A stretch of 64,000 nucleotides of DNA, from contig OX335642.1 of assembly GCA_946894095.1 (NCBI GenBank), positions 19,541,021 to 19,605,020 on the forward strand, read 5' to 3'. Below the pieces are notes generated by a model. The model did not search any database. It saw only the letters and a program-made list of their open reading frames with translations, and had not been told where the DNA came from. This document shows, piece by piece, positions 10,651-22,896 of the stretch. This stretch comes from Incurvaria masculella. Lineage: Eukaryota; Arthropoda; Insecta; Lepidoptera; Incurvariidae. The first letter of the stretch is position 1; every line of letters starts with the position of its first letter. The position numbers and the translations under genes are program-made.

Positions 10651-12490
10651 AAAAAATATCATCTTCATATATGCTTTAGGATTACCTGTGATATGTACCA
10701 ACTTTTAAGAATCACTTCAATAATAATTTTTTTTTCGTCATTCTTTAATCGCTCAAATAAAAAAAAACATATAATAACTTATAATAACTTAGAGTAATTT
10801 TGCAAAATGAGATAAGTATTTTATTAACACTTGTAATAAATTAAAGGGCCTAACAACATTAGCAAAATACAATTTCAGAAGTGCTTTTAGTAGAACAATA
10901 AAATCCTATTACAAAATTAACATCGATTCGAACGAGGATTAAAGCGCAAGTTACAAATAAAGGCTCATTCACACAACATTCCGCTCAACCCTAATTTCAA
11001 TTTGGAACTATTTATAAGTGGTTTGCTGTACGCACTTTCCCATATAAATATCCGCTACTACACTCGATTTGGGATCCATACGCTCCGTAGAGTTTTGTTA
11101 ATTTATAATTAAATATACACTTGAAGCTTTAGGAGCTATAAGACCATTCATTTCGTATTGCGATGCTTTTTGGTTCTAAATCCTACGGGTCATCGACAGA
11201 TTTTTCTTTCAAAACATGCTTCTCCGTTGCTGGAAATTCCTATGTGCCTCCTTCGCAAAATCTTTACAAAATTGTCTTCCGTCGTGATATAATTTTGTGT
11301 ACATATTTTACTTAAGTTAAAAACTTAAAATTATTGCTTTCGTTCTGTTTAAGCATGTTGTTGCTGTCGACTTTTCCCTGTGATGGTTAAATTGTATCGA
11401 TGTATTTAGAAATTAGAGATTAACGCGAGCTGCAAGAAAAAGTTAGTGGTTTAAATTTTAATGTTAATTAAAATAATAATGGATTACAATGACCTACCTA
11501 GGCTATAATTGAGTGGTCTCACTAAACCACATGGCACCGATATGTGGTAGTTAAAATAATTTGGTTATGAATATTTTTGAAAAATAGGTGCATAGTGCTA
11601 GAATTAAAATCGCCTTGGTATCACCATATTGAATGAAAGATAAACAGCAAACAACATATTCTGTTTTTTTGACAAGTTCATCGAATCTGTTCTACAATAA
11701 GGAGAAAATCCTTAAAATGCGCCTAGTTTTTTAGGGAAAACAAGATATACCCTCAGAGCATAAAAGAATATGCATATGCTATCCAGCGGGCCACTATGCG
11801 ACCCGAATTTGGCGAAGCGTCGGTTAAGAATTGAATCCCGTAACCCGTAGAAAAGATCAAAGTTTAAACAATTTTTTTGTTTTATATTTATATTAGATAT
11901 ATTTATTGTTATATCTAGTTCATGACCGTAAAATGCTTTTAATGAGTTGCTTATATTCTTAAAAATATATGTTTGTAAACACCTATATACTAGGTTTTCA
12001 AGCCAGCCTTTTTTTGTTGCACAAGATCACATATTTATCTAGTGAAAAATATATTCATTTAGTTTAAAATGTAGGCTTTCCAGACCTAAATTTCAGTCGT
12101 CGCGTTTGTCTGAAATGATTTTGAGGCGCATAAAACAATGAATCCTAACGCTAACTCAATGCTTTCGGAGGTCGCCATTATCATTTGTTTGTTGAACGCT
12201 GGACTCAGTTACGTTCATGTAACACAACCATAGTCGTCGACGTTTTAGAGGGTTTCATTTGGTGAGGACTTCCTTGGCGGAAGCATTACGGGAGTACTTA
12301 CATTCGCGCGCAGCGGTGATGATTGTGCCCTGACCCAAATAATAAAACTGGATAAAGTCGGGGTATTATCTAAACGGGACTGAAGGGACCGTGATAATCT
12401 GCAGAAATGACAAGCAACTATTAAAACCAGTATACTAATATAGGAATAAGTCGAACGTTAGTCGCCTGGTTACGTTCGCATAAATACACG
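10651..12490. other. AT-rich stretch with one worn SINE trace
   Basis: No gene is visible. At about 11600-11720, GGTATCACCATATTGAATGA followed by a TCTGTTCTACAATAAGGAG stretch looks like a very worn plus-strand SINE body. The rest is unremarkable. Confidence 0.4.
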
Positions 12491-12499
12491 AATTAACTT

Positions 12500-12760
12500 G
12501 AATAATACAGAAAGCGGTGCGCACGTGTGGAACCTATTTTGAAGAGTTTCCACCTAACGTACGCATCCCGCCGCGGCCCCGCCGCCTCCGCGGCGGTCTC
12601 GGGCCCTGCAAGGGTCTCTAGTGGAGGTCGGCAGGTCGTTAACATAAAGTTCGCCGGCAATTTCCTTTCATTTACTAAAAGGGTCGCTTTTTGTTGTGGA
12701 CACACGAGTGGATCCGCCGACGCCGATTTGCATACTTCTAGCAGTAGGCAGCTACGAAGT
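12500..12760. other. CpG-rich patch of unknown nature
   Basis: GC content rises sharply, with the run CCCGCCGCGGCCCCGCCGCC at about 12568-12587 and many CpG pairs. Both strands are open here (81 codons on plus, 90 on minus), which is what high GC gives by chance. I recognise no protein. It could be an old exon or promoter-proximal CpG cluster, or a repeat fragment. Confidence 0.3.
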
Positions 12761-13044
12761 TTCACTACATGACCAGCATAAACAAATGAATGAAATAAAA
12801 GTATTTTAAGATACTCCGATTAATGGTGAAGTTATTGAATTCTTTTGAGAATTACGTGCGTAAGGACACAATCATACTAATTTACACCGGATGGTACACG
12901 GAGACGATATAATACCATGTCAAGCAAGGAATTTGTGATAAATATTGTAGTTGGGTTGTAAATTGTATCCGGATATAGGACATATCAGCTTGAAAACAAA
13001 ACTAGGTACGTATTAAAGAATATTGATTACTTTGTTATTATCAT

Positions 13045-13208
13045 GCGTATTGCAATCAGACTTTGAAAATAACCAGAAAACGGTTTTTGGTCGGGACAAT
13101 TGTCGGAAGCTGGTTTAGGTCCTGTGACCTTGGATTACATGTCCAAGGCTCTACCGCTGAGAAATCCTGACAGTTACGTCAACCAACGAATTTATTGATT
13201 ATATTCAA
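13045..13208 (-). repeat. tRNA-Thr-type SINE, worn fragment
   Basis: TTGCAATCAGACTTTGAAAA, TGTCGGAAGC, TTGGATTACATGTCC and CAACCAACGAATT correspond in order to 10130-10280 in the better copy. The cloverleaf is degraded (for example TTTCTCAGCGG in the D arm). Confidence 0.6.
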
Positions 13209-13216
13209 CAAACTAG

Positions 13217-13356
13217 GACGAAAACATAAATTTAAAAAAATAAATATCTCGGTCACAAGACAGTTTAGAAGAAAAAAATCTACTTTATTATCTTGGAAAA
13301 ACATGAGGAATACGCTCCCGAAATTACAGTAGTGGCCGTTGCAATACCTTGTATAG
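13217..13356. mobile_element. right half of the TACAGGGTGTCG-type MITE
   Basis: GACGAAAACATAAATTT, CTTGGAAAAACATGAGGA and GTGGCCGTTGCAATACC align with 4510-4650. Only this half is present, directly abutting the worn SINE to its left. Confidence 0.5.
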
Positions 13357-14404
13357 TCCGTGTAACGGCATGATTCATAGTTACAAAGATGAGAGGCAAT
13401 ACTATGTTTCTGTGTCAAGGTAAATTCTTTCTCATTTTCAATTAGTTTCCAAGACCATGCCCTACCGGTCTTGAAAGTTCTCACCGGTGCATATTCTGTA
13501 CAGATCACAGATTAAGCTGACGATAACATACTGTAACCATATATTATGGGAAGGTAGTTCTCAGTACCTGAACAAGCAAATAATCGGAAACTCACCGAAA
13601 CGTTTTCCTGGCCACAAAAAATCGGTGGGGTCGCTTAGTCTAGACTACCACTATTACCATGGACGTTGCTTTGTGAAAATTGCACGTATTATTCCTCTTA
13701 TATACGGAGCACTCGCCTTTGAGAATCAGAGCACCCTTTGCTAAAACACCGACCGTTTCTCAAATTCTTGTCTTTGTCGAACATCCAGGGTATTTATAGC
13801 AAGCAAATATTTATAGCTTTAACCTGGGCGCTTTCAAATCAAGAATTAGCAACCTGGACAGGCTTATGATTGTTCTGATGCAGTTGACGGGTCAGAGGCC
13901 CTTGAGGTCACGCCGCGATCCTAATGATGTCCGCAACGTTCAAAAGAACTAATGGTTACACTGTGAATCCTTCATAATTATGTACTCATTTCAGTATTAT
14001 GTCAAACCACAGTAACACTCTAAACAAACATGACTGGTATGGTGCCTCGCTAATCGCGGTTTGCAAAAAAAAGTGAGTTTGGTTATTCTGAGCTCTTTTG
14101 TCCCTCGGTACCTCCGCCAATTACGCATTTGTCTGTAAAAACGTGTTTAATCATAATTTATTCAGTTGTGAAGGCATATAAAATATATAATGTGCAAAAT
14201 TCACATAGAAAATTGGAATAAACTACGAGTCTAAGTTTATGTTAGCAGTCTAGGCTGTTACACTTTCTTGTGTTCATTTTGAAAGAGTGGAAATGAGGTA
14301 TACCTTCAAGGCTTACATTTATCTAATGTGGTGAAAGTAATTTTCATTTAAACTCAAGATAAATAAACAGATACAATTTGAAGCAAGTGCGGCTTGCAGT
14401 AAAT
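13357..14404. other. no feature seen
   Basis: Frames at 13179-13508 (minus) and 13487-13744 (plus) have no recognisable motif. No repeat can be supported. Confidence 0.45.
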
Positions 14405-14750
14405 TGGCACATGGAACGTCATACCTTGCATACCAGGGGGCTGTGTTAAAATCCCAACCCGTTCATGCACAACTTTCTTTCTTTTTCTGAGTTTGATAAG
14501 TGCATTTCGTCATGAATGCAAAGCAATTACAAGATAGTAAGGATAAGCCTGCCCCAGGTTGGTATCATCACTTTGGATGAAAAAATGGTCTAAGGACAAT
14601 TAAAATGTGTCCTTGTATTTTATCAAGTTTAGCAAAGCCGTGAAAATTTGTCTTTGTTTTCTATCAAGTTCAACGTAGCCGTGCTCATAAAGAGAAGGTG
14701 GTATCTAATGTTGTACAAGCCATCCATGTCCAGTTGCACAAAGAAGTAAA
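14405..14750 (+). repeat. SINE copy, nearly full length
   Basis: A head remnant with CTGTGTTAAAATCCCAACCC (worn B box) is followed by GAGTTTGATAAGTGCATTTC, CCCCAGGTTGGTATCATC, a duplicated GTCTTTG.TTTTATCAAGTT block, GTAGCCGTGCTCATAAAGAG and CCATCCATGTCCAGTTGC. Order and strand match the family. Confidence 0.65.
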
Positions 14751-17700
14751 TTTATTAATGATTTAATTTATTTAACTTCATAGAGCCACACACATTTATT
14801 TTTAAAAGTCCGTTCGAACAGGAAATTTGAATATACAAATAAAATATATTCTAAACATTTAGGTCACGGTACAATGAATATATTTGTTTGCATTTTTTTA
14901 CAATTTTTTTTTATTTTAACACTTATGCGAAAACTATTTAAAAATTAAAGATTTAAACGGCAATAACAAAATTGCCGGACTTAAGAAAACCATTACGGTC
15001 CAAACATTTAGTCACAAGGCCGGGATCGATTCGACAATAACGCTTCGTAACTGGGTCGGTCAGAAGTGACACATAACTGAACGAATTGGAGTACCTCGCG
15101 GAGCCAGGGGCAAAGCACTCTACTCAAACCCACAACGCAATACCAAAACAGTCGCAGCCCGTCTAATCTCATTTTTACTCTGCACCTAATCCGCCAGCTA
15201 AGTCTCCCAAAGTCGCCAGTATCCGAGGCTGCAGCGGTATTGAAAAGGCCGGATCCAATTGAGCCCGCCCATTCATTAGGGCGGCGCTACGAGCTTTCGA
15301 GAGCTTCGACGTAAGCGGACTTCCGTTATTAACTCCTCAACCGGAAGCTGTCGGAGTAAGGTTGTTGTGTGTCGATGCGTGTGCTTACAGATGCTGTTAT
15401 GAGATCAATACATAATGCTCTCGTGTAAGGCCTTAGTAAGGAATTAGCGTTTTTTTTATTCATTCACTTTTATATTAAGGGTTTAACCTCAAGTGGTAAA
15501 AGTTTATTTATAAAGTAGTTGTCCTAAAAAATGCTGTTCGGTGTGCAGGTTAGGTTTTGCATGTTTAGAGAGAGTTTTCAGGTAAATTATTCTGATTAAT
15601 GGAGACCTTTGCCTACCCAGAATTACCAAGCAATGTTTGGAATTTTGAAATTACTTAAATCAAGGTTTTTTTTAACAATAATTTCCCCATTTATTCAAGA
15701 ATAAAAATAATAAAACAGATCACAGCCCATCGGTCGCAAATAAAGTGTATTCAAATAATATAATTTTCATAATGCTCATAAGTATTTTCAAATTTGTCTA
15801 ATTTTCACTCAAAATATTAGATTTCACTTATTTTCAACACATACTTGCGTAAATGAAATTTATTCTTAAAAAAGGAATTTGCAATAATCTTTAAAATAAC
15901 AAGATTAGGTCGGTATTCTTGATACCATATTTATATGCTTTACATTCTAGCTTTATTATTCGTGGTTATTGCCCGGGAAATTTTAATATTTTGACATAAT
16001 GAAAACTGTTTTCTTGGCCAGGGTGAAAACAATCGACACGCGCGCAGCTCGTGCTTCTAAAAAAACTGTGTATTTACTCGGACTTGAAGAGTATTCATCA
16101 GATCTCCATATTAAAGCGACCGAGCGAGCGGTAAGCCCCGGAACCCGAAAGTGTAGCGGAGGCTTAGCCTGTGTCTTGGTGACTTTCGACTCGAAATTCG
16201 CCTTGCCAATTTCGTTTGGTTTGAGGTTGAAATTAACGAAACTACTTGAGTGTTCTTTTAGCGACCTGTTTAATTATTTCACAAATTGAGATAACACAGG
16301 ACTCTGACGCAAACCATGTTAATAGTTCCTTTGAATGAAGAAGATTTATGTGAATCTTAAAAAACAACATGATCTATCGACTCATTTTAATAGCCTAAAC
16401 ATAAGTCTTAAGCGCCCTTCTGTTTACAATACATAAAATAAACTCACAAACTATTAAAATTGATTGCTTACTTATCCTGCTTCTTTACATGTTTACCAAA
16501 AAAAAAATTCTTTATTTATAAATAAAATCATAAGGTCAGTTTGTACTTTGGACGAAGCACTTTTGAAACGGAGTTTCTCCTTAAAGAACATTCTTTCTCC
16601 TTAACCGCCGCAGTTACAACATTTATTTTAATTTTCTCTGACTATCTGCCATGATCAAAAACCAAAGATTTTTTATTTAAATTTTACAATATTCAGTGCA
16701 TCACGAGTTTAAGTATTTTCAGAACGTAATACAAGTATCAGAATTATTTGTGAAAAACAAAAGAGAAATTCCTCCGCGCTTGAGCCCGTGGAGTGGGCTT
16801 TTTGAGTACTTTTTCCGTGACGCGGCATAGAAATGAAGGATTTAGTTCGCAACGAAAAAAAAAAACTCAAACATTACCAACACAACGCGGTCGGAAGCTT
16901 GAATCCGAAATTCGAGTAGGTACACCGGTTAAGGTACAGGCGAATCAACTATAGTTGCAACAGTCTTTGGTTTTAGCAGATGAAGAAACCATCATAAGAA
17001 AAAAAACCTCTCTTTATTAGATAGGTAGGAACATAAAAATACTCTGTAATTTAAACTTAAAGGTAAAAAACTTCTTCTACAAGAGCCGAAACACCAGCTG
17101 TACCTAAATACTGGCGGTGTTAGCTCTTTGATTTTCAAGGCTTACGATATATGAAAGATCTCTTTTTCATTAGAATAATGTTATGCATACCATAACGCCG
17201 CTACTCGGAATGGATAGGCACACACGATTTGACGCAGTACAGTATAATTACAATTTTCCTACTTTCAGGATCCCGCCGCAATTCGTAATTCAAATATAAT
17301 ATGAGGTATATATGAGAAAGCATCTGGCTGTCGGTTTGGTTTCCGCAGAATCAGATTTTTATATATTTTTATATTATTTTATATATACAGATGTATATTT
17401 TTCAGTATTTTTTTAAAATTAACGTAAAACATATTTTGTTCCGATATTTTTAGGAAATATTTTCGAATCTAAAACGTATATTGAAATGAAGTCGGTTAAC
17501 AAAAAATTAATAAAAATACGAGGAATGGAATGATAGTTGTTTTCTTTAATCACACAATAGCAGAAATATTTTGAGGCGTTGATATTAATTCGTAGCGTGA
17601 GTATATGAATGTCCAGTTAAAAGAATATCTCCATCAATCTTTTCTACTGTATATTTTTTACACGGAAGAATAACGTCGATTGTTTTATGTTTCTATTAAT

Positions 17701-17934
17701 TACAAGAGCTTACCAACTTTCGAAGAGATTCCCATTTATAATTTCGTTTTTTGCGTCGGTTTTGTGAGGGTTTTCAATAGGGAAAATAATTAGAAGAGTT
17801 TGGTATAATACTTAACAAATGCTCCACTTCAAAGAAATGCCTTTTTTTATTTCGTGAAAACGACAAACTTTAACAAGGGTCTTTGTCAAATAATAAGAAT
17901 GACTAGCCGTGACCGAGTTGTGGATTAGGACCGA
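14751..17934. other. long interval without a recognisable gene
   Basis: The sequence is mostly AT-rich. A less AT-rich block at about 15000-15380 lacks a long open frame. A 96-codon frame at 15999-16289 starts with ATG and has a GT-containing donor-like AGCGGTAAGCC inside it at 16128-16138, but no family is recognisable. This could be ordinary intergenic or intronic DNA. Confidence 0.4.
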
Positions 17935-18300
17935 TTTAACGATCATTATCAGGGGTGGCACCATCGCATTGAATGAAAGATGGTAGAAGTTGCAATAAAA
18001 CCAATCAAAATATTGTAGCCGTGCACAAATAAAGAAAAAGCAGTGTTTGTGTGAACATCGGTGTGATAATAGACACCGAAGACCGGTTGTATTTTTTTTA
18101 ATTATATTGTTCGGAAACCATGTTAAAGTGTAGGGTGTAGGTCCCCTTTTCCTTACTATTACTAGGTTGAGGATCAAGCCTGACCGGGTTGGTACTATAG
18201 CATTTATTAAAAAGATGCTCGAGACGACAGTAAAAAATTGTCTGTGTTTTCCATCCAGTTCTATGTAACCATGCATGAGCACGTGAGGTCCGAACTGCGG
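17935..18300 (+). repeat. two SINE body fragments in tandem
   Basis: The first (17935-18040) has GGTGGCACCATCGCATTGAA and GATGGTAGAAG. The second (18130-18300) has TAGGTCCCCTTTTCC, GACCGGGTTGGTACTATAGC and TTCCATCCAGTTCTATGTAA. Both are on the plus strand. A minus-strand frame of 156 codons crossing them is an artefact of the repeats. Confidence 0.6.
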
Positions 18301-18719
18301 AATGATACGTGTGTATTTTGTGCTACGTATGTGGGTGTATGCACGTCCGCTTCTTTCGTCACCATCGATATTAGTTCTGCCCCTTTTTAAATTCGTTGAA
18401 CCATCTCAAAATAGCTGATCTAAAAGGAGTACCTTCGCAAAGCCAATAATAAAAGTTTACTTTAAAATTTATGTGCCAAAATGTTACTGCCCAGTTCAAT
18501 GTAGCCGAACAAAACTAACCTTATATGATAATAATAGTTTATTATTATTATTCATTAATCATATTCATTATTATTATACGAAGTCCATCGTAAGTATAGT
18601 CGTATAATTCTACCTAGGACTGGCTCTAGCGTTTGATGCCAAATTCAATCTTTGCAATCAATATCCGCAACCATGTAAGTGTAAGCCAATGTATGTAAAT
18701 ATCTATATACTGCAGTATG

Positions 18720-18856
18720 CAAACATTGCAAATTGCCAGTCCAGTGAAGGGTCCAGCCTTGCAGTTTATTCATAAAATAGTTGTTTTTAAAGGGCTCTTT
18801 CTTTGATAAATGTGTCGATGCTTCACGGTCGATTCAACATACATGTATCATTTGTT
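18720..18856 (+). repeat. fragment of the GTGACATGTATG foldback family
   Basis: GCAGTTTATTCATAAAATAG, TCTTTCTTTGATAAATGTGT and GCTTCACGGTCGATT correspond to 9400-9480. Only one arm remains, so it is a half copy. Confidence 0.5.
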
Positions 18857-19029
18857 TGTATTAAACAGATATTAAATTACCGTTATCTTCTGTGTGCAGG
18901 TCGTTATGTGACCAGAAGGTCGGTCAGATATGTTAGTATTAGTATGCAGGATGTCCGCGAAACATTTTTTAACTTAAATATCAATTTAAAAATATTATAA
19001 TGTTTGTTGGATTTTTTTTATTGAAATAA

Positions 19030-19340
19030 AATATGGAAATGCGGATTTTTTTTACAAATAAGAGACGTTACATGTTTTCCGCGGAGACAAACGCATACAT
19101 TTCGATTGTTTTAAGTTCAATAATAAAGAACACTTTCTGAGCGAGGGACGAGGATTTGCAGTCTCATAACGCCGAAACGCTTCACCCGATTTATAATTTC
19201 TTACTGTTCGCGTTGCACCTGGCCCATCTGTTTTTCCTTGTTCACGAAAACTTCGCACCGAGCCGTTAATAAGTTGCGTAGTCGGACAATCTCGTATTTG
19301 CCGAATATTGAGCTGTTGTGCAAGTTGAAAAAGAAACGTT
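19030..19340 (-). pseudogene. decayed mariner/Tc1-type transposase, DNA-binding part
   Basis: A minus-strand frame (19258 down to 19052) reads VRSFREQGKTDGPGATRTVR near its start and NPRPSLRKCSLLLNL later. This resembles the region between the two helix-turn-helix units of mariner-like transposases: a 'RW...FRETGS' stretch, then 'RTVRT.E.....R......P..S.RK....L'. The catalytic DDE/DDD region is not present. Frames shift on either side. It is a fragment at best, and the resemblance is by eye, so the family name is tentative. Confidence 0.4.
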
Positions 19341-20057
19341 ATTTTAAAAAAATGCCTCTACAGCAATAGCGTAGTGCTCCATCGACCAACGATCCTTGGC
19401 TACTTAAATCTCCACGAACGCTTGTGTAGAAAGAACTCACTTCCCCGCCCTTCAGGACCCCGCGCCCGTTTTCAATTTTAATTTAAATTCGACAATTCTT
19501 TCGTGGACACCCTATATGATATAACGATAACGGAATAAAATAACAAACACATGGTTTAAAGCAGTAAATACAGCTCATACCATACATCCTCAAGCGCTCC
19601 TTAATTCGATCAGCCCAACTCTAGCTCGAAGCTTCCTAATTGGTTTTGGTTGACTGATTTGATGCAATTTGTCAGAAATAAGTGGATTATCAAACAAGTG
19701 CGTTGTTGTTTCGATGAGAGCGTGATACGAGCGCGATATGGGAACATTGACGTTACGGTATAGTCTATATCAGCTTAAGAGGAAGTTTACTAGTGTGTGT
19801 GTACATTGATTGTGTTTTATGAAGGATCCCATGTGCGCAGTCCGAAATAAGAGTCGGGCTTCGTTCTTCGGACTCTCGACAATTGGTGTTGGACTCGTAG
19901 TGGCTATTTGGGTTAGCTGTAGAGGTGGAAAATGTCGCTCGGCCAGCACGTTGCGTCCGGGCTGCTCACTCCGCGAACAACGAGGATTCCAAGCAGATGG
20001 TCTTGGGCTATTCATCAATTATCAGCGCAAGACCAAGGTGCCGTGCTAAACATAAAT
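19341..20057. other. interval with a short unclassified open frame
   Basis: An ATG at 19819 opens a 77-codon plus-strand frame to 20049, with a hydrophobic run FFGLSTIGVGLVVAIWVSC and then a basic, Cys-containing end. The surrounding 19650-20040 is less AT-rich than its neighbours. I recognise no family. It may be chance, or an exon of an unknown gene. Confidence 0.25.
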
Positions 20058-20518
20058 AAAAAAACTAAAAAAACGCGCTTTTATAGCTAACCGAACTAAA
20101 AAATATAAAATAATTTTTAATTTTAAAGAGTTTATATTACAGTAGTAGAAGATCGAACAATCAATCAGAATTTATCACCTCAAAATAAAATTAAAATAAA
20201 GTTTAAGTTATTAACAAAATAATTCAATTCAGAGTAAAAAGCGTGGGGTGCTTTTTACTACTTTTCATAACTCTCCTCTCATAGATAGTTGCCAATAGAA
20301 TGATTGTTACATTTACTTTATCAAGCACCCCACGCTTTTTACTCTGAATTGAATTATTTTGTTAATAACTTAAACTTTATTCTTATTTTATTTTGAGGTG
20401 ATAAATTCTGATTGATTGTTCGATCTTCTACTACTGTAATATAAAATCTTTAAAATTAAAAAATATTTTATATTTTTTAGTTCGGTTAGCTATACAAGCG
20501 TGTTTTTTTAGTTTTTTT
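20058..20518. mobile_element. 461-bp long hairpin (196-bp inverted arms)
   Basis: Arms at 20058-20253 and 20323-20518 are near-identical inverted repeats, each 196 bp, around a 69-nt loop at 20254-20322. The inner ends read GCGTGGGGTGCTT and its complement. The outer ends include ACGCGCTTTTATAGCTAACC. The arms differ at only a handful of positions. No protein is encoded. It is a foldback or long-TIR non-autonomous element. Confidence 0.8.
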
Positions 20519-20571
20519 AAACTATTATTTATTTTTAATTTATTAGTTCGATTTATCAATTAGTTATTATT

Positions 20572-21020
20572 ACTACAGAGGATCTATAAAATAATTTATT
20601 AATCCTGGCGGTCCTAATAAGGATAATGGGAAAATGTTATGAAATTATTCCATTGTCATCGGTCCTTGATACGTATGCAAAGTTTCAAATTAAAGACTTC
20701 TGGAAACTGGTGAAAATGAATCTCAAAGATTCCATTACATACATAGATACATACAATCCAAGCTTATATAAAAGCGTGTTATTAATAACTAGCTCCGTCT
20801 CTTTTATTCCACTACAGAGGATCAATAAAATAATTTATTAATCCTGGCGGTCCTAATAAGGATAATGGGAAAATGTTATGAAATTATTCCATTGTCATCG
20901 GTCCTTGATACGTATGCAAAGTTTCAAATTAAAGACTTCTGGAAACTGGTGAAAATTAATCTCAAAGATTCCAGTACATACATAGATACATACAACCCAA
21001 GCTAATAAAAGCGTGTTAAA
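20572..21020 (+). repeat. tandem duplication with 239-bp period
   Basis: Unit 1 starts at 20572 and unit 2 at 20811, both with ACTACAGAGGATC. They share the GGCGGTCCTAATAAGGATAA block and the TTGATACGTATGCAAAG block with few differences, and both end near AAAGCGTGTTA. Reversed, that end (AACACGCTTTTAT) resembles the terminus of the adjacent 461-bp hairpin, so the units may be relatives of the same element family. Confidence 0.75.
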
Positions 21021-21176
21021 AATAGTAATTTTCTTGTCGATTAAATATCTAGAGTCATTAAAAACATAATCAATCATTTTCAATATATCACAAGCATATC
21101 CGCACCCAAAATATACAGTTCGTCTCGCAAAACTTAAGGAATAAAATGTACGCACTAAAATATTAAGCGTTTATTT

Positions 21177-21720
21177 TTAAGGTGGCCCAACCCGGCGGGC
21201 CCAACTCATTCGCGGGCACGGTACAAAACCGTGCTGTTGCGCTCTGGGACCCTCTCTGTTTCAAAGAATAAGACAGGCTCCGTGATGATGAAGATGCAAC
21301 ATGTCCACAAAAAAAAGACAATGTGCATAGCGTATGATTTGGTAAGATTTACGAAAATTTTAATTTCAAAACGACTTATAGCTAAAAGTAAACCACGACC
21401 GCTGTAGTCAAAAATCTAACAAAAAACAAATAGATCATAAATAAAAAAAAAAAAAAAAAACAAAAAAAAAAAAAGATGTTCTTATTTTATCATTGCGTAT
21501 TCCACCTCCAAAGTTATTGTATAAAACGCGCAAAAAATTCGAACTTTCGGGCCTTATAACTTAGAAATCAAACACAATTTTACAATGCCAATGGTCATCA
21601 GACATCTAGTTCGATCAAATAAAGCTATTTTGAGCAAAATTTTGGATCTCTGACAAGAAATATGGGCGTGATCTTCTTTCCCCTTTTGTATGGGGAGATG
21701 AGCGGGTTGGGCCACCTTAA
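21177..21720 (-). mobile_element. TTAA-flanked MITE, copy 2 (544 bp)
   Basis: It is the same body as 2501-3050 but inverted, with TTAA-GGTGGCCCAACCC ends on both sides. A run of 31 A residues broken by one C at 21443-21474 is private to this copy. Confidence 0.8.
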
Positions 21721-22810
21721 GTAAGTATGTACTGCCTATAGTTAAGATCCGCGCATCCTTCTCTAATACATCCTGTACTCAACAAGTAGTTTCAGAAAGA
21801 TAGTGCAAAAGAAATATAATTGTCTTCATTGTCTCTGAACGGTCCAGATATTCGTCTGGCGCTCTAAAATGATGTTGAACACGCGATCTACGTGCGGTAG
21901 GAGGCTATGACGGTCTACCACTGATAAATCGCTATTTAAAACACAAATAATATCATCCTACTCATTACATCTCCATATGAATTATCACTCTAAGTATTTA
22001 TTATGTAACTGGACTAATACGACACCTGCTTTCATATTATTGACTGAATAGCTTGACTAGCAGATACATAAATGAATATTACATACCTATATATCCATTT
22101 TCGCCATGAACCGGTTTTATTCACTATTTTCAAATTTTCACCTTCGAGCCTATACACCTCTCTCGAAACCTCGGTCCGTTTTAGGCCGCGCACCCGGATA
22201 GGGGTTTGTTTATGAGCACCGGAAGTGCTGCTAAATATTTGAGTGTTCGCGCCGAAGCATCGCGCCTGCCCTACCATACGTGCCGCCCGTCAACAGAAAA
22301 ACTCCTCTATTCTCCTGACGTTCGTGTTGTTTTATACAGTGTCTTAAGACATATACGCAAAAAAAAGTTGGGTAACTGGCTGGAACATTAATTTAATTTG
22401 GATCAGCGCAGCTTAAATTTTATCAGTAAATATATACAGACAAGCCGGAACAACCCAAATCCACTCTGTAAATTAGCTGTGTATTTCTTTCACCACTCAT
22501 TCGTTCTATTTGTCCAAACCGGAAGAGATTTCTGTTTTACGTTGAATCCAACATTTCTATCGGTTCTTACGATATGTACGGGAAGATATACAGTGGTTTA
22601 ATTGCATAATTTTATGTACCGGAACCTACACAGCAAACTCGCCCTGGCAAAGTGACTTCATTATACCATCATTATCTATCTTTACCACTATAATTTTTAT
22701 TTAAATAACAACAGGTGTCTCTTATCACACTATTTCGTATCTTGTCGCCGCAAAAATCTGGTTTCTTGCATGTTTTTTTTTAAATTGAATATTACAGCTG
22801 CCTACCTATA
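21721..22810. other. no feature seen
   Basis: Several frames of 61-81 codons at 22032-22601 overlap on both strands and carry no motif I recognise. The 22140-22330 part is less AT-rich. Confidence 0.4.
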
Positions 22811-22896
22811 ACGGTTCAAGAGATACAGCCCGCTGACAGACGGGTGAACTGCGGAGGCCTAGTAATAGGTTTACGTTGGCTCCCTTTGGGTCCGGA
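22811..22896 (-). repeat. sliver of the GGGTTCCGTAC lepidopteran repeat
   Basis: TTCAAGAGATACAGCCCGCT, GGAGGCCTAGTAATAGG and GTTGGCTCCCTTTGGGTCCG match blocks shared by the copies at 35319 and 45641. Confidence 0.5.

Noticed and set aside
15999..16289. A possible exon with a donor-like GGTAAGCC
   Set aside because: No recognisable protein, no matching acceptor upstream and no neighbouring exon. A donor-like 8-mer alone is weak.
17812..18282. A 156-codon minus-strand frame
   Set aside because: It covers two tandem SINE body fragments. Its MHGYIELDGKH start is the reverse of the GTGTTTTCCATCCAGTTC block found in every copy.
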